From the NCBI GenBank assembly GCA_903813345.2, contig CAIIXF020000012.1, positions 3,081,318 to 3,145,317 of the forward strand: a stretch of DNA of 64,000 bases, read 5' to 3'. How positions within the stretch are numbered: the stretch's first letter is position 1; each line of letters starts with the position of its first letter. This document shows positions 47,207-60,153 of this stretch, in pieces. The notes below the pieces were generated by a model. The model searched no databases and was not told the DNA's origin. It was given only the letters and a program-made list of their open reading frames with translations. Origin of the DNA: Owenia fusiformis. Taxonomy: Eukaryota > Annelida > Polychaeta > Sabellida > Oweniidae. Both the position numbers and the translations under genes were made by a program.

Positions 47207-49740
47207 ATCTCCATGAATAGCATCGAGTGTTTTAACAAGTTATTCCAAATATGGAATCTCAAAACAGATTCGTTTGTTGAATTTCGCCAGTATAGAATTA
47301 CAAGTCAAATGTGACAGGAAAATATTTTTAAAATAAACGAAAGGTAAAAGGCAAATAAGGTGTCGTTGTTTCGCCAATGATGCCACCAAAATCGAACTTA
47401 TTGAAATGGTAATAGATAAAGAGTAAAGCTCTGATAAGACTAATAACGCAAATGCAGAAAATACAACCTCTTTAAATGTAGACTTTGCGTTTTTTGGATT
47501 CAAAAAATGCGCATGTCAGGAAATAATAGTGAGAGACAAAAAGATACGAAATATTAAGACTCCTTATATGTGTGTAAATGTCTTAATAATGTCTTTGCGG
47601 TGTATATATTTAAAAGTGATTATACATTATTACATTTGGTAACAATAACACACTGTTCCAAGTGGTTTGAACTCAACTTTTCACAGGCCCTCCAATGTTC
47701 CTTGTTCAAGACCAAAGTTCTTTTCACTTGAATATTACTTTCATTTACACAATTGTGTCAACTGCCAATACCTACTTCAAACAAATACGACTCACTTTTT
47801 AGTGACCTGATAAGAAAAAACTCATTCAGATACAACACAAAGGGTATATCAATTTTTACAATGAATGTTTGTTCTCCACACGTTATTTTTATAACATGTC
47901 CACTGTGTATATTTATTTATGCGCCACTCTGAAGAATTGAATTTAACATTGTAGTACATGGGAACTTAAAACTCTAATATCAAAAAGTGTGTAAATTTGA
48001 GAAAGCAACTTTAGTCTCAATTTCCCGAGGAAAACAAATTATAAATCTATTGTTAGAGACAGAAAATAATACGAAATATAAAAGAAAATGTGCTAGTTTA
48101 AAACAGCACATCATCAACCGGTAGTTCTTCGTAATACATGTACGTTTACCTAACATAAAATACCAAATGCAGTAAAAGGCATCGGAGTATTCGTAAAGGA
48201 TTAATAGACTCCTCCAGAGTAAATATCGCAAACAAACAATGAAATCAATTCGTGGCGTTTAATCTTCAAAAACCGGAAAATTGCAAAGTAAAGAATTTTG
48301 AGATGACAATGTTTTGACAAGTTGCCACTCTCAATTACAAATTGATCACGGTATAACGTTTGCATCCACAGGCACAAATTACTCCTGGAGATTACAGGAA
48401 TCAATTTATTGATCAACAGTGTGTAGAGTGTAACAATGTATTTACCTCAGCGACAATGAGATACATTGCTAAACGGGAATGCTCCTGTTAAGATATAACT
48501 AAAAATCGAGACATGATGATTCGTAATCTTTCATATTTATACAATAATTACAATGCGATCTACAAGTATATACAATACAAAATACAATTGATGATTGAAT
48601 GATAGACCGCTGTGATAGTCTATTTGACTACAATAGAAGTCAAGAAAGGATGGTACAGGGGCTAATTATTTATACAATAACCGTAGTGCAATGTACAATA
48701 AGTACAATATCAAAATATAATTAATGATCAAACGATCCATTGGGTGATCTGATGTTTGGTTACGTACGGAAAAAATCAAGATAGGTCTATGTACAATACA
48801 GAAGAGGCATATACAGATCAGAGACAAATATGTCTCTTTTTGATATTCATTACAACAACGACGTACAATAACAACTTGTAAACGCAAAGTACTTATAGAT
48901 CATTAATAGTGATTACAAAAATCTATAATATAGATGACATTACAAAAGGATAGCCCATTAGGGTAAATGACGTACGTAACACATGGAATGATATAAAAGA
49001 TAGTCCTACAGGTGAATATTGATTGTCAAATGGATGAACATTAGCTGTGTAAATTGTTGTTTGTGCTGTAAGATAATATCGATGGTGTTTTCCTTTACAA
49101 ATATTTAAAATGAACATCTGGGTCGTTCATATGCGATAGAAAAAAGGATTATCATATAGTAGCGGTGCATCTTTGGCAATAAATTTGGAATCGATTTCTA
49201 TCTCTCAGGCTATCAATAATATATTAGCTTACGTGACTCTTCTCTGGCGTTTATCGGGATCAGAAGAACGGTGAATCGTGGGTGGAGTACTGTGGAGGTG
49301 TTTCTCCAATTGATGAATACCAGTAAATTTTGAAGGAATACATTTCTGATACTACAAAACGGATTGGGTATCTGCATTTTCATCGGACTGATATGATTCC
49401 AAGGTCAGGCTTAATGTGAGGATTATATAGATGTGAGGATTACCTCTATTTTGAAGAAATGGAAATTCATGTGTACGGGTTCTGTGTACAATACTCAGAA
49501 CTTCGTAAATGGAAGAAAAACATTGTCTAGGAGGCAAATTGTGTTCGAGGGATTGTAAATTGTGAATAATATTCATTTCACATAATGTAAGACTCATCAC
49601 GTTGACGATATCATTATACTTTTATTTTAAAGTATACCCATCAATCATGAATTTACATAAAAATGTTTCCAAACAGAAAATAAAGTATTCTATAAAATTC
49701 AAAGGTTCGTTTGATCGCATATAGCACATTTATATCATTT
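47207..49740. other. Intergenic, no gene recognised
   Basis: AT-rich. A diverged direct duplication of about 150 bp (near 48,530 and 48,665, sharing 'tttatacaataa' and 'aatgatcaaacgat'-like words) is visible. No exon was supported. Confidence 0.4.
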
Positions 49741-49845
49741 CAGGAGCACCCATGGTTAAGAAAGTCGTTGAAACGATAATGAACATTATCCGTGCGGCGA
49801 ACCCGTGTATAAAACGATCCGCAACGTTTAGAGTCGAAGCCAACA

Positions 49846-52539
49846 ATGACGGTGCCCCAAGAAACACCTGCATGCAGTTTTGACACAAGCAGATCACTTA
49901 CAAAATCTTTACTCAAATACGACATTGAAACGTGGGAACTGCCCTGTTCTTGTTCTTTATTAAGCAATGAATTCAATGGTTGGGACAGGCCCTGTCACCA
50001 TGTTGCGACAGAGAACCGCCAAGTAAAGCGGAATAAACGCGCAACCATTCCACAAGAGACACCCGTGAGGGAACCAACGATACTCGCTCATAGACCAACG
50101 TATCTCAAAGTACAGCCACTGAAGAAGAAAAAGAAAGAACTACGGCTGCAAGAGACGCATGGCACTACTGACAAGGAGAACATCGCCCTTCCAAAGATCA
50201 ATCCGCACAACAATAACTCAGCTGATCAACAACCAGCGCTAGTTGTTCCTGGTGTCTCGAATACAACCAAGGCGCAAGATCCCGAATATCCTAAAGTGCA
50301 CCTTTTCAAGCACTACCAGAACGCAAAAACGTATATACGGGAGTACCGGAAGATCCACCAAGCGTTACGATACAGGGGAGGTAATAGTCCAATTCTAGGA
50401 TTAGATGTACCAGATCCTTACGTTGTTCGACTAAGCGAATTGGAAATTAGGTAACCATTGTATTATAAATAGACTAAATAGCGTGCTTGAGGTAATATAA
50501 TCCAAAAGTAAATTGAGCAATCTTGTTGTTAGGTATATTTACACGAAGAGACAAATGCGCACTTCATTTGACAGAATTTCTCATGAATTTCAAATGCACA
50601 ATTTGATCTTAAAATATTTTTTATACAAATCTCACAATGCGATAACCCTAAATTGTTATCTATTTTTCTTTAATTCAGCGCTGATTCTGCACAAATATCT
50701 ATATTTCAGCCCAAAATTATCACTTTTAGTTCTAACTTAGCGCAAAAATTGTGCAGATTCAGCCAAATCTATAGCTAGTTTTGTGAGAAATCAAATAGGT
50801 AATGCAGAAAAGTCAGCGCTAGCTTGCCCCAAACTTATCTCTTGTCGATGAATCGATTGCAGATTAGAGATATAGGCAATATCAAGTCAGTCAGATCCTT
50901 TTCGTTTGTACCGATTATCTATATCAACCGCTAAAGTGATACATAGTGGTCTACAATAGATCTATTAATTATAGATTAAAGGGACAAAGTGCTGAAATGA
51001 AGTCTCATTTTTGATCTTCATTGTATTTCCAATGGATAAATAAGTACCTGATCTTTCATTTGACACCCAAAATAGCTCAAACAGACCACATCAGACTTGA
51101 CACTAGATCATGAAAAATTATTTTTGATCTATCAATTTACATGTGTCAAGTTTTTAGCAATACCATAGAAAGATGGCATTGTTGTTTGCATTGATTATCC
51201 ATTCATTTTTGATAGGATTTTCAAGCATACGCCATCTTTTAATCAAAGAGTTATTTAAAACATACATTTTGTGAAAAGTGGTAATTCACTTTTTTCAATC
51301 TCTGAACTTCAAATGCCGTTTTCTATGCGAATAATTTTTTTTTCACTTCAGTATTATCCCAAATTAAAGTTTTTATCATATTTGATTGACTGTGTGAGTG
51401 ACATGTCTCAAATAATATTTTTGTCCTTTTTCCTTCAAAATTAGGCGCATTGCCTGTTTAATGTTATCAAACCATCGCTGATGTCTATTATAACAGAACA
51501 ACTAACAGATGAAATATTGATAGGAGCAACAAGATACAATACAAAGGGTTCATTACAATAAGGGGTTCATTACAAATGGATTCATTACAAAGGGTTCATT
51601 ACAATTGGATTCATTACAAAGGGTTCATTACAAATGGATTCATTACAAAGGGTTCATTACAAATGGATTCATTACAAAGGGTTCATTACAAATGGATCAT
51701 TACAAAGGGTTCATTACAAATGGATCATTACAAAGGGTTCATTACAAATGGATCATTACAAAGGGTTCATTACAAATGGATCATTACAAAGGGTTCATTA
51801 CAATTGGATTCATTACAAAGGGTTCATTACAAATGGATTCATTACAAAGGGTTCATTACAAATGGATTCATTACAAAGGGTTCATTACAATTGGATTCAT
51901 TACAAAGGGTTCATTACAAATGGATTCATTACAGAGGGTTCATTACAAATGGATTCATTACAGAGAGTTCATTACAAATGGATTCATTACAAATGAATCG
52001 AATAAAAGCCATTGCAAAGAGTAAATAGGAACATCATTCTCGAAATATGAATCAAATAATAAAAATTGATCTCGATGTTGAACGAACAAGGTCATTGAAT
52101 TCTCGCTCTCTAAGGTCAATTCCTTGACTTCAAGGACTTGAATGCTAGGCCTAAAGCATTTCTGTAGAATCTGGCAAGACTGGGTATTGTTCTTATTAGG
52201 AATTCCTTAACAGCCGACCTTAACACGATTTGCATATAGACAAAACACAAAATCAACAGCATTTTATTTGCTCAAATCAAGGATATAGTATACAATACAT
52301 ATCCCTTTGTCTACTACACTAAATACCTGCTTTATCTAAAAGTCTCAGTGGTTGTATTCAAAACGGTATGAATACGTCCTGTAACTTTTATTTAACTACA
52401 TGATATGTTCATAACCTTCCTTATTCATTTTTTCAGTCGCTATGATTTGCGTAAAAAATTGCGGCAAATCTATGCGAAATACGCCAAGGAACCAGTGCAT
52501 ATCCCCTCTTTGTTGTTCTATGGGTCAGAAACCCGATGA
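49846..52539 (+). CDS. Unknown Lys/Pro-rich protein, two coding exons
   Basis: Exon 49846-50450 ends at AG|GTAACC. The acceptor TTTTTTCAG at 52,436 restores phase 2 exactly, giving 235 residues and a stop at 52,537. Without the join the frame stops one codon later, so splicing is inferred from phase and from the coding quality of exon 2 (RYDLRKKLRQIYAKYAKEP). No family is recognised. A PQETP phrase occurs twice (residues 4 and about 69). A KKKKKELR patch lies near 100, and the C-terminal third is the most ordered-looking (HYQNAKTYIREYRKIHQALRY). A good acceptor, CAG at 49,741, lies upstream. An upstream ATG at 49,752 opens a different 43-codon frame that overlaps the start. The intron contains a 29-bp minisatellite. 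Confidence 0.6.
51541..51998. repeat. 29-bp minisatellite, ~450 bp
   Basis: The unit CAAAGGGTTCATTACAAATG + GATTCATTA (29 bp), with a 28-bp variant lacking one T, is repeated about 16 times. It is intronic in the gene at 49,846-52,539. Three overlapping open frames across it encode the same periodic peptide and are not genes. Confidence 0.95.
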
Positions 52540-53870
52540 CTCGACAACAGTATGTTATTCGATTTGTATTTGACGTGATAGCTGTTGTGCTACAAATATT
52601 TGAATATAATATTTAATTAAATGCCTTCAGTGTGTTTTACTAACGATACCACTGGTTAGTATCTGCATTTAACGACGTTACCGTATCTCTCAAAATGGCG
52701 GCCAGCAATTAACGTTTTCGTTATCGATTTAAACCACTTTACAGTATGTGACGACGCCCCAATCACAGGCCATGGATTTTATGATACGATTATTTTCCAT
52801 GCAAATTGCGCCACCGTACCAACCTATGTAAACTTTCGTGTGTTACATTTACAAAGAAGATAATGTACTTTTTTAAGTGGCAACATTTTATGAGTCTGCG
52901 TGTATATGTGCACGATTATTGTGACCAGAATTCCAATGCTTAAGCTAAATTACAAAGTGGTTTAAACCAATGGACACGACACATTTGAACGTATCGGCTC
53001 ATGTCCACCATTTTGAGGTACGGCAACGGATGTTAATGCATCTACTGAACATGCATTCCGTTGTATTTTTGCAAAACTTACTGTTTTTCTAATTCAAAAT
53101 AATGTTACACTTTGTCGATGTCTGTCTTATTTTCGTATATAAAACATTATGATTGATAATGTATGTGTGGTCAATGTTTAGCTTTATGTGTAGATTCATA
53201 GTTTGGATGAATATGAACTTCCATTGTCAACTTCAACGTGATTGATATGTCAAGGTTATTTTGCGGCACGTGTGAAATAACTTATGGAGGTTAAAGGTAC
53301 TTAATGTCTTATTGATGGTTAACCACGGGCAAAAATTCATTAAACACTGGCCTTCGATCTTGTATCGAAGTACAATTATCGTGGCACAATGAAAAAACAT
53401 GCAGTGAAAAAACAGAAAAGCACAATGGTTGCAATAAAACAGTCACGAAATGTCAAAAATGATGTCTGGCATCTCATTCAACTTCCTCTCGTATTATAAT
53501 AATATTATAATAAACTACCTATTCACAATTTTTGATGATTACATTTAATTGCAATAACCAGCAACAATAATTGTTTATGCATAATTGTTTATTAACATGA
53601 AAACATCGTTCTTTGTATTATTATCGAGCTGCAATTTATTTTGATATTTTGAGCAATATTCGTATGTTATCAGAAACAACTTCAAGCCCAGTTCTACACC
53701 CAAATTTAAAGGTTTGTCTACGGAAAATTCCCATTTGGACCACTTTAAGCTTGTTTATTACCCCATGCCATAAATAATTAAAATGATTATAAATGTAATT
53801 ATTTCTATATACTTTTCGGATGCCAGTAATATCAATTAAATATCACATAATGGATTCTTCTTACGTTTCA
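52540..53870. other. Intergenic, no gene recognised
   Basis: AT-rich. At 52,630-53,050, inverted phrases around 'tctcaaaatggcggccagcaat' and 'ccaccattttgaggtacggc' suggest a decayed ~420-bp inverted-repeat element. Confidence 0.4.
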
Positions 53871-53872
53871 TA

Positions 53873-54434
53873 CCCCCATAAATGTGAGGTTATTTTGAGT
53901 TTTTTTTATTATTTTTGAATTTTTTTCTCAAAATAACCTCACAAAGCTTACTATGTTGATTCTTTGGGGATTTTTTCTTGAACGACCATGGTAGAAGACA
54001 TGCTAAATTTGTACTAAAATAATCAAATTTTATAAACTTTTTTATTATTTTCGTATCGACAAGACATTAATCATCAACTTGCTACAAAAGATAGCCCTCG
54101 AAATAATCTATTAATTCTTGTAATGACGATCTAGTACGGATAACAGAAATTTCTCAAACATTTTCAATTTTGTACTTTCCTTCCAATTTTGCAAATTACT
54201 CCCGTTATAAAGCATCGTTTCGACTGATCGATCGCTCATTACATTGGAAAAAGAATCATCTTTACAGAAGAGAAGAAAAAAGGTAAGGAAACTGCTGATA
54301 TTGTTCGGACTTGAATCTTCAAATCATGTAAACAATTCCCTAAAGAATCGATATAGTAAACTTTGTGAGGTTATTTTGAGAGAAAAAATTCAAAAATAAT
54401 AAAAAACCTCAAAATAACCTCACATTTATGGGGG
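53873..54434. mobile_element. 562-bp TIR element, TA-flanked, with hairpin arms
   Basis: CCCCCATAAATGTGAGGTTA at the left and its inverse at the right, with TA on both sides. Arms of about 105 bp each contain their own inverted pair (GTGAGGTTATTTTGAG and complement). No transposase. Confidence 0.8.
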
Positions 54435-55476
54435 TAACGTTTCATGAATAACATATTTTGAGACAATTTTTGTTCACAATTCTGGAGTCCTTGACTTGTA
54501 CGAAGGGATAGTGCACACTCCGAATCACACAACGTTGAGAAACGTTGAGAAACCATTGTTAATCAAGGGTTCGTTTTTGTAGGATCTCAACTTTCAATTC
54601 CGAGGAAATCATTTTCTATTTTATGGTGATCAATAACTTGCGACCAAATCGTAAGTTACGACGATTCCAAAAGCAACGGCCCAGATTCTGAAATAATCGT
54701 TTTATTTATTTTTCAAGGAAAGACTGTTTTCAAACCATGGTTCATTTTTGTTTGAGCACATCTACAATTCAAAGATGATTATTGGTTTGTGCTAAAAAGA
54801 AAAAATCCAATGTCGGTTACAAGTAGGTCACCGTGACCTGTATATATTTATCAAAATTCATTTTCTAATTCGCTTACAAATTAAATTCTGAGCAATGTAA
54901 TATTATGTTACCAAAATCCAATCCTGTTTCTGATAACAATTCAAGATGAACATCATTCACATTAATCTAACTAGAAATAACTTTTAATCTTCAGCACGGT
55001 TCAAGATTTTGATTGACAGAGGGTTATATTTGGAACATGAAATTGATGTCCTGTGTTAAAACTCCAAGGTCAAGCTGATCTGGTCCCTCTCTAAGGCAAT
55101 TCAGAAACAGATTTTCATAGAAATTGATCAATTCTATCTTTATATTTCTTAGTCAAAACATATTTATAGAAACATTGACCTTCCAAACCATTCTTGGGTA
55201 TCTAATATCAGTTTAAGCAAGAGGTTTTAATCATGATTATTTTTGTCCGAAAGAGGATTTTTGCAATGTTTTTGCAACACTGTTTTGTCAAAGGATTTCT
55301 ATAAAAAGCGCCTAAACTTCAGTTCAGGATTCATTTGAAGTTTTCAGGGTTCATTTGAAGTTTTCGTGTGATGAAACGATAATCAGTTTCACCAGAATAG
55401 TAGTTTCAGCTCTATCTGAATACTTCGTCATAAATATAGTCCTCAAATTTTCGATGTGTTGATATACTTTGTACTT

Positions 55477-55654
55477 GCCCGTAGCCAGCTTTTACCAGGA
55501 GGGGGAGCTTTTCACCTTTTTCACAATTTTGGCTAAAAATTATGGGAAAAATTCTCAGAATGGTGAAAAACTGCATGATTTTGAAAAGAATTTCGTTCTG
55601 GCCAGGGGGGAAGCTCCCCCAGCCCCCCCCCCCCACCTCCCTCTGGCTACGGGC
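55477..55654. mobile_element. ~180-bp MITE with GTAGCCAG ends
   Basis: GCCCGTAGCCAG at the left and CTGGCTACGGGC at the right, with a C-run near the right end. Related partial copies lie at about 32,457 and 59,069. Confidence 0.65.
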
Positions 55655-57080
55655 CTGTTGTATATTGTTCTTTGAGATAAGTACCTTTTAAGGGGACAAC
55701 TCATATTATTGTTTTGGAGACCTCCTTTATTAGTTTATTTCCATATATGTATTTGCCAAATAATACTTCCGAGAAATACAACAAAAGTAGAAATACAACA
55801 CAAAATTCAATTAGTTGCCGTTTTGGCCATTACTTCGCCTTTTTGGGCCAAAATTTCAAAAAATGCACTCACAATTTCTGTCTTCATATGTCAATAGTGA
55901 AATACCTTTTATGGATTAGGTGTCTGCTTCTACTAGTATGGTGACTGTTGTACCATAAATGGCATTTTTGGATTGATGAATATGTATTGTTCTCCTGTTC
56001 AACATTGAATTCCTTCGTGATTGCGTGACAATCAGATTAAAAATTTATAAACCAAGAGTTGAGTTTATAGTCATAAAAAGTTCTAACTACGTCCAATCCC
56101 AGAATCCGTTCGCTCAGAGGATTAGCCAGTTTGGAAATAGTTTCATGAACATAGTGAGAGCAAGTGAGGTGTGACTGAAAAATTATCATGGGCGTAAGGC
56201 TTTATCAAGAGCTGGTATGCCCACTCGGGGAAGGCAGTATTATGGGTCCGGTTGACATGCTACCTTTATTACCGATATTGGGGCTGTTCATGTACATGAA
56301 TCGCTAAAATCAGAGCCTGCTCTGATGAATTGCACCATTTGAATCTTAATGGAGAGGTTTCTGAAAAAATGCTTTGTCTGCACATGTTATTTTCAAGTAC
56401 AAAATAGGGCATGGGCTTTCAACTAGAATTGAAAGCCCATGAATAGGGTAATGACACAAATGTGTATTTTTTGCTTTTTACGGGAAAGTAAGTCCTTGCA
56501 TTGTCTTCTTTAAGTAAACCTGGTCAAGGGTCTCTCTTCTCCAGTTTCTCAACACTATTGGATAACCTAAAAATCTAATTCCCCTAACACGAGATGTAAT
56601 AAGGATACTTTCCTGAAAAATATTGACATACCCATTTTTTCATACTTTATACAATAAAACGGTAGGTATATATGTTTTTCAAATTGGCTCCATTTAGTTT
56701 TACATCCTGTTTCTGTCGACAAAATTGCAAGCGACATGTATAATTGACCTAAGTATTCTTTACCATCTCAAATATAATCTCCCAAAAATCCACTGAGTGC
56801 TACCAAATGATGAATTTCTATGTGCACAAAGCTGTCATTCTGATGTGCTAGAGCCCCTCTATCTGTCGTTTGCGAGAGGATAAAGGATGAAGTCAAAGAG
56901 GGTGCGGGTATCGCGAAATAACTGTATTTCTGTAAAGGCACGTTGCCTTGTCGGCTACACCCATGCACTCCATTCCATGTCGTGCCTATTTTCTAAAAAT
57001 CCATTTCGTTTCATTACTTCATCTAAGAAAACTTTTATTTTTGTCCTCGTAAAATATTGGCATGGCATTGAATCGATCAA
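55655..57080. other. Intergenic, no gene recognised
   Basis: AT-rich. One local palindrome of 'gggctttcaa' and its complement lies at 56,413-56,440. No exon seen. Confidence 0.4.
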
Positions 57081-57087
57081 ACGTCAA

Positions 57088-58884
57088 TTAACAGAAGGGA
57101 CGAAAGGGACGAAGAAAATGCACACATGCACGTTGTATCATAACCACTGTATTTTTATCATCATGTTGCCACTCGAGTCTAATATACTTACTGGCATTCG
57201 AAGATTGCCAGAACTTATTGTATTTGTTCAAACCATCCATTAAAGTTTGCAAAATGCGATTCCTTCTGATTTCAGTAACGTTATTTGAAAGAAATACGTT
57301 CCACCAGTTGTTACTGCGATTCAGTTTAATATGATGTATAATCCATACCATTGAAATGAGCAAATGTATACGAACCCCATGTAAAGGAAATGGTTTTCCA
57401 GGGAATATCGTATTTTGAATGCCCCACCCATTTGAATCATACAAGTATATGAATTCTTCATCGTAATTGTATTCATCATCGTGAAAATCGGAATTGCGTT
57501 CCTCATCGGATTTTGTCATTAATTTATCGATGATGGAAATGAAGCATTCGCCCAAATTACTCGCCCGACAGTCCTGTTGATGATGTATTATAAGAGTTCT
57601 TAGAGCATATGATGAAATACGACATTGACTTCCTAATAAACGTATTAAATGGGAAACATACTTTAATGTTAGAAATATCTTCCGATGAGGTGGTGTGAGT
57701 TCATATTTATCCGAATTCGGTAGTTCTACCACAGATTCTATCCAGAAGCCGTGTTCGGCCGGTTGGCCGATTATATGAACACTAGGCCCTAGCTCATGAG
57801 GCTCCAATTTGAGACAGAAACACAAGTCGATTTCTGTCGTCCCTAAAGGCGCTCCCACTCGTAAACGCACTGCAGGGCCATGGATGCCAGTATTTTGTAT
57901 TTCATTGCGGCGGTACTGTTTAAATCTCGGGTTCAATTTTACAGTTCCCTGAGTTTCCACATCATGATATACCATGACATCTCATTTCTTCTCAGCCCTG
58001 AGATGCCATGATATAATGAGCTTGATTTGGCGATCCAGGAGAGCCCAAAATTGAGGATTTTTGAGATCTTTCATCCCAGCTCATATTTCATTTAATTGGG
58101 GTCATTAAACTTGTGTACACGTACCTGTGCTAATATCTGCTGTTAAATACAATGCCTATTATGTAATGTATTGACATTAGGTAAATGATTACATGATAAC
58201 TATCACGCTTATTGACAGTTATAACTCTTCCCATCTGATGGGCTCAGATCACAGAATATGCATCATAATATCAGAGCATGTTTCAGGTGAAACAGAAAGA
58301 TGCTATGAGTATCAGAATGGAGTTTCCATGTGTTCAAGTGCCACGGATATAGTACCATTCAGCATATAAAATAGCTCATTCATCTTGAATTCGGCGTCAC
58401 CATTCTCATTGACAGTTTTCAAGCACTTTGGAGGTAAAGGATTGGGGAGTCTATTAACATTGATTCTAATTTTGCGTTTCCCATCATCCTCATGGCGCTC
58501 ACTTGCATTTGTCACATCTGTTATATATTGAGATAGAGCTAGTATTGGATGGTAATCATACTCATCGGGGTGAAGTATTTTTGTTCCGTCATAGTAGCTA
58601 CCTCGATTTATCAGTCCATTTGTGGCAAGCGCTGGTTCTATGTTGCCAACATTAACGAGGATATCTTTCACAAGATTCTCCACAAATGTAGTATGCTCTT
58701 CCAACTTGCTTTCTGTATAAACATTTCTAATGTCAACTGTGTTAGCCGTTAGGTTTATGAATTTTGTTAAACGTTTCTTGTTTTGTGATTTACTCAAACT
58801 GCATCCCATCTTTAACGATAGGTTTAAAATCTTTAATGTGTTTTTTGTAACTGTAATACGCTGTACACTGTACGTGTATTTCAA
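57088..58884 (-). CDS. cGAS-like receptor / Mab-21-type nucleotidyltransferase, two exons
   Basis: Two minus-strand blocks form one gene. The N-terminal block is 58884-58312, or from the better start at 58809. The C-terminal block is about 57975-57088. Block 1 carries the nucleotidyltransferase signature GSYYDG (95-100), then HPDEYDY with acidic ligands E108 and D110. Block 2 supplies the third acid in GTTEIDLCF. It also has the helical lobe typical of cGAS/Mab-21 proteins (YVSHLIRLL, SSYALRTLIIHH, GVRIHLLISMVW). cGAS-like enzymes make cyclic or linear nucleotide signals when bound to nucleic acid and act upstream of STING-type receptors. I see no CCHC zinc loop like that of vertebrate cGAS. 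The ATG at 58,809 has a strong context and starts MGCSLSKSQNKK, a myristoylation/palmitoylation-type N terminus. The 300-odd bases between blocks look intronic, but the exact donor and acceptor are unresolved. Confidence 0.75.
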
Positions 58885-59850
58885 CGTTGCTCAAATTAAG
58901 TACAGACTAAGTCTGTAAGGCCAGCTGTAAGGCAGCCTTTAAATTTAGTTGATTCTTAAACTATTATATAAATCCTCCTCAGATGTTCTCTTAAACAAAC
59001 GTGTGACATCGATTCTATCAATACCTATTTGTCACCTAGTGTTCCCATTATGGAACTCTCAAATAGCAGTGGCGTAGCCAGCAATTGGTGACCAGCAGGG
59101 GTTCGATTTTTTATGTTATCCACAAATCTCCCCCTTCATCGGTGTACCTCACATAAAAACATTTTTTGTATTTGTCATACATACAATTCATTCTTTAGAG
59201 TTCATTCACATGTAATTCCCACACTTTTAGCTGAATTTTGAAAAGATTCCAAATAAAAAGATTTTTATTTGCTATTTCATTTTGTTAGGCGCATAGTGAC
59301 AGACGACAAATAGTATTGTATTAATGGAATGAAACATAGTCTGAAATTCCAAAAAGACCAAATTGAAATAAAAATATATCCATGAACTTGTGAATAATTA
59401 TAAACTTTAATTTGTTTTTGAGAAATGAACATTTTATTATCTTTATTAATGATAAACATGTTAAAGAATGCTTTTGCAAGGCTAATACTCTCGTCTTTCT
59501 GGCAAATACACTCCCCCTCCAGAAGTTTGCAACCTTAGCTCCCTCCTCTTTATGTTTGAATTTCTATTTACATAACCTGCGAGGATAATACTTATAATAT
59601 TGATGAAAATGTAACTTGACTTCATTACCAATGCCACAAATTTTCCCATTTTTTCTTCTAAATTTGATGAATTTTTGAAAACCGTCTTTCCCACATAAAC
59701 CAAAGGGAACCAATGGACTTCATATTTAATTAGTAGATAAAAAAAGCGGTAAAATCATTCAAAAGAGGCTTTTCAAAAATATTTTAAAAGGCCAAACACT
59801 TCTAAAAGAAGAAGAGTCGTGGCAACATCGAGTCCAAGCAAACTCAAACC
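58885..59850. other. Intergenic with MITE fragments
   Basis: Contains AGTGGCGTAGCCAGCAATTG at about 59,069 (half of a known MITE type). At 59,511-59,650 there is a copy of the CACTCCCC(C)TCCA-type element, with the left half of its hairpin. No exon seen. Confidence 0.5.
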
Positions 59851-60153
59851 TTGTTATATTTCAACACATTCATCAAAATATTAAACCGTGATTCGCATGG
59901 CAAATGGGTCTTGAATTTCCAAAATACATGTGGTCACTTGCTAACCTCATTAACCTGGCCACAGATCCAAGTTATAAAACATATCGTTGTGACAGTTGCT
60001 ACAGGTTGTGAACGTATCGTTGAACATTATTTGCAGTGCGAGTATGTTTCAATGCATAGGAACATCTTCTTTGAAAAACTAATCGACCATCTACCTTTAA
60101 GTGTGGGTGTAAACCTGTTTAACCTCGCCGATGAAAAACTCACACACTTCTAG
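59851..60153 (+). pseudogene. LINE 3' ORF remnant, family 1 second copy
   Basis: The open frame ends with ERIVEHYLQCEYVSMHRNIF and FEKLIDHLPLSVGVNLFN, the Cys-His tail after a LINE reverse transcriptase. The upstream part (YKTYRCDSCYRL) is in another frame, so the copy is shifted and dead. It matches the minus-strand fragment at 23,000-23,340. Confidence 0.6.

Noticed and set aside
49740-49976. 78-residue minus-strand frame ending at 49,740
   Set aside because: Antisense to the coding exon starting at 49,846, and no domain was recognised.
51576-52028. Three overlapping 120-150 residue frames encoding a MDSLQRVHYKWIHYK-type repeat
   Set aside because: They are the 29-bp minisatellite read in three frames, and they lie inside an intron.
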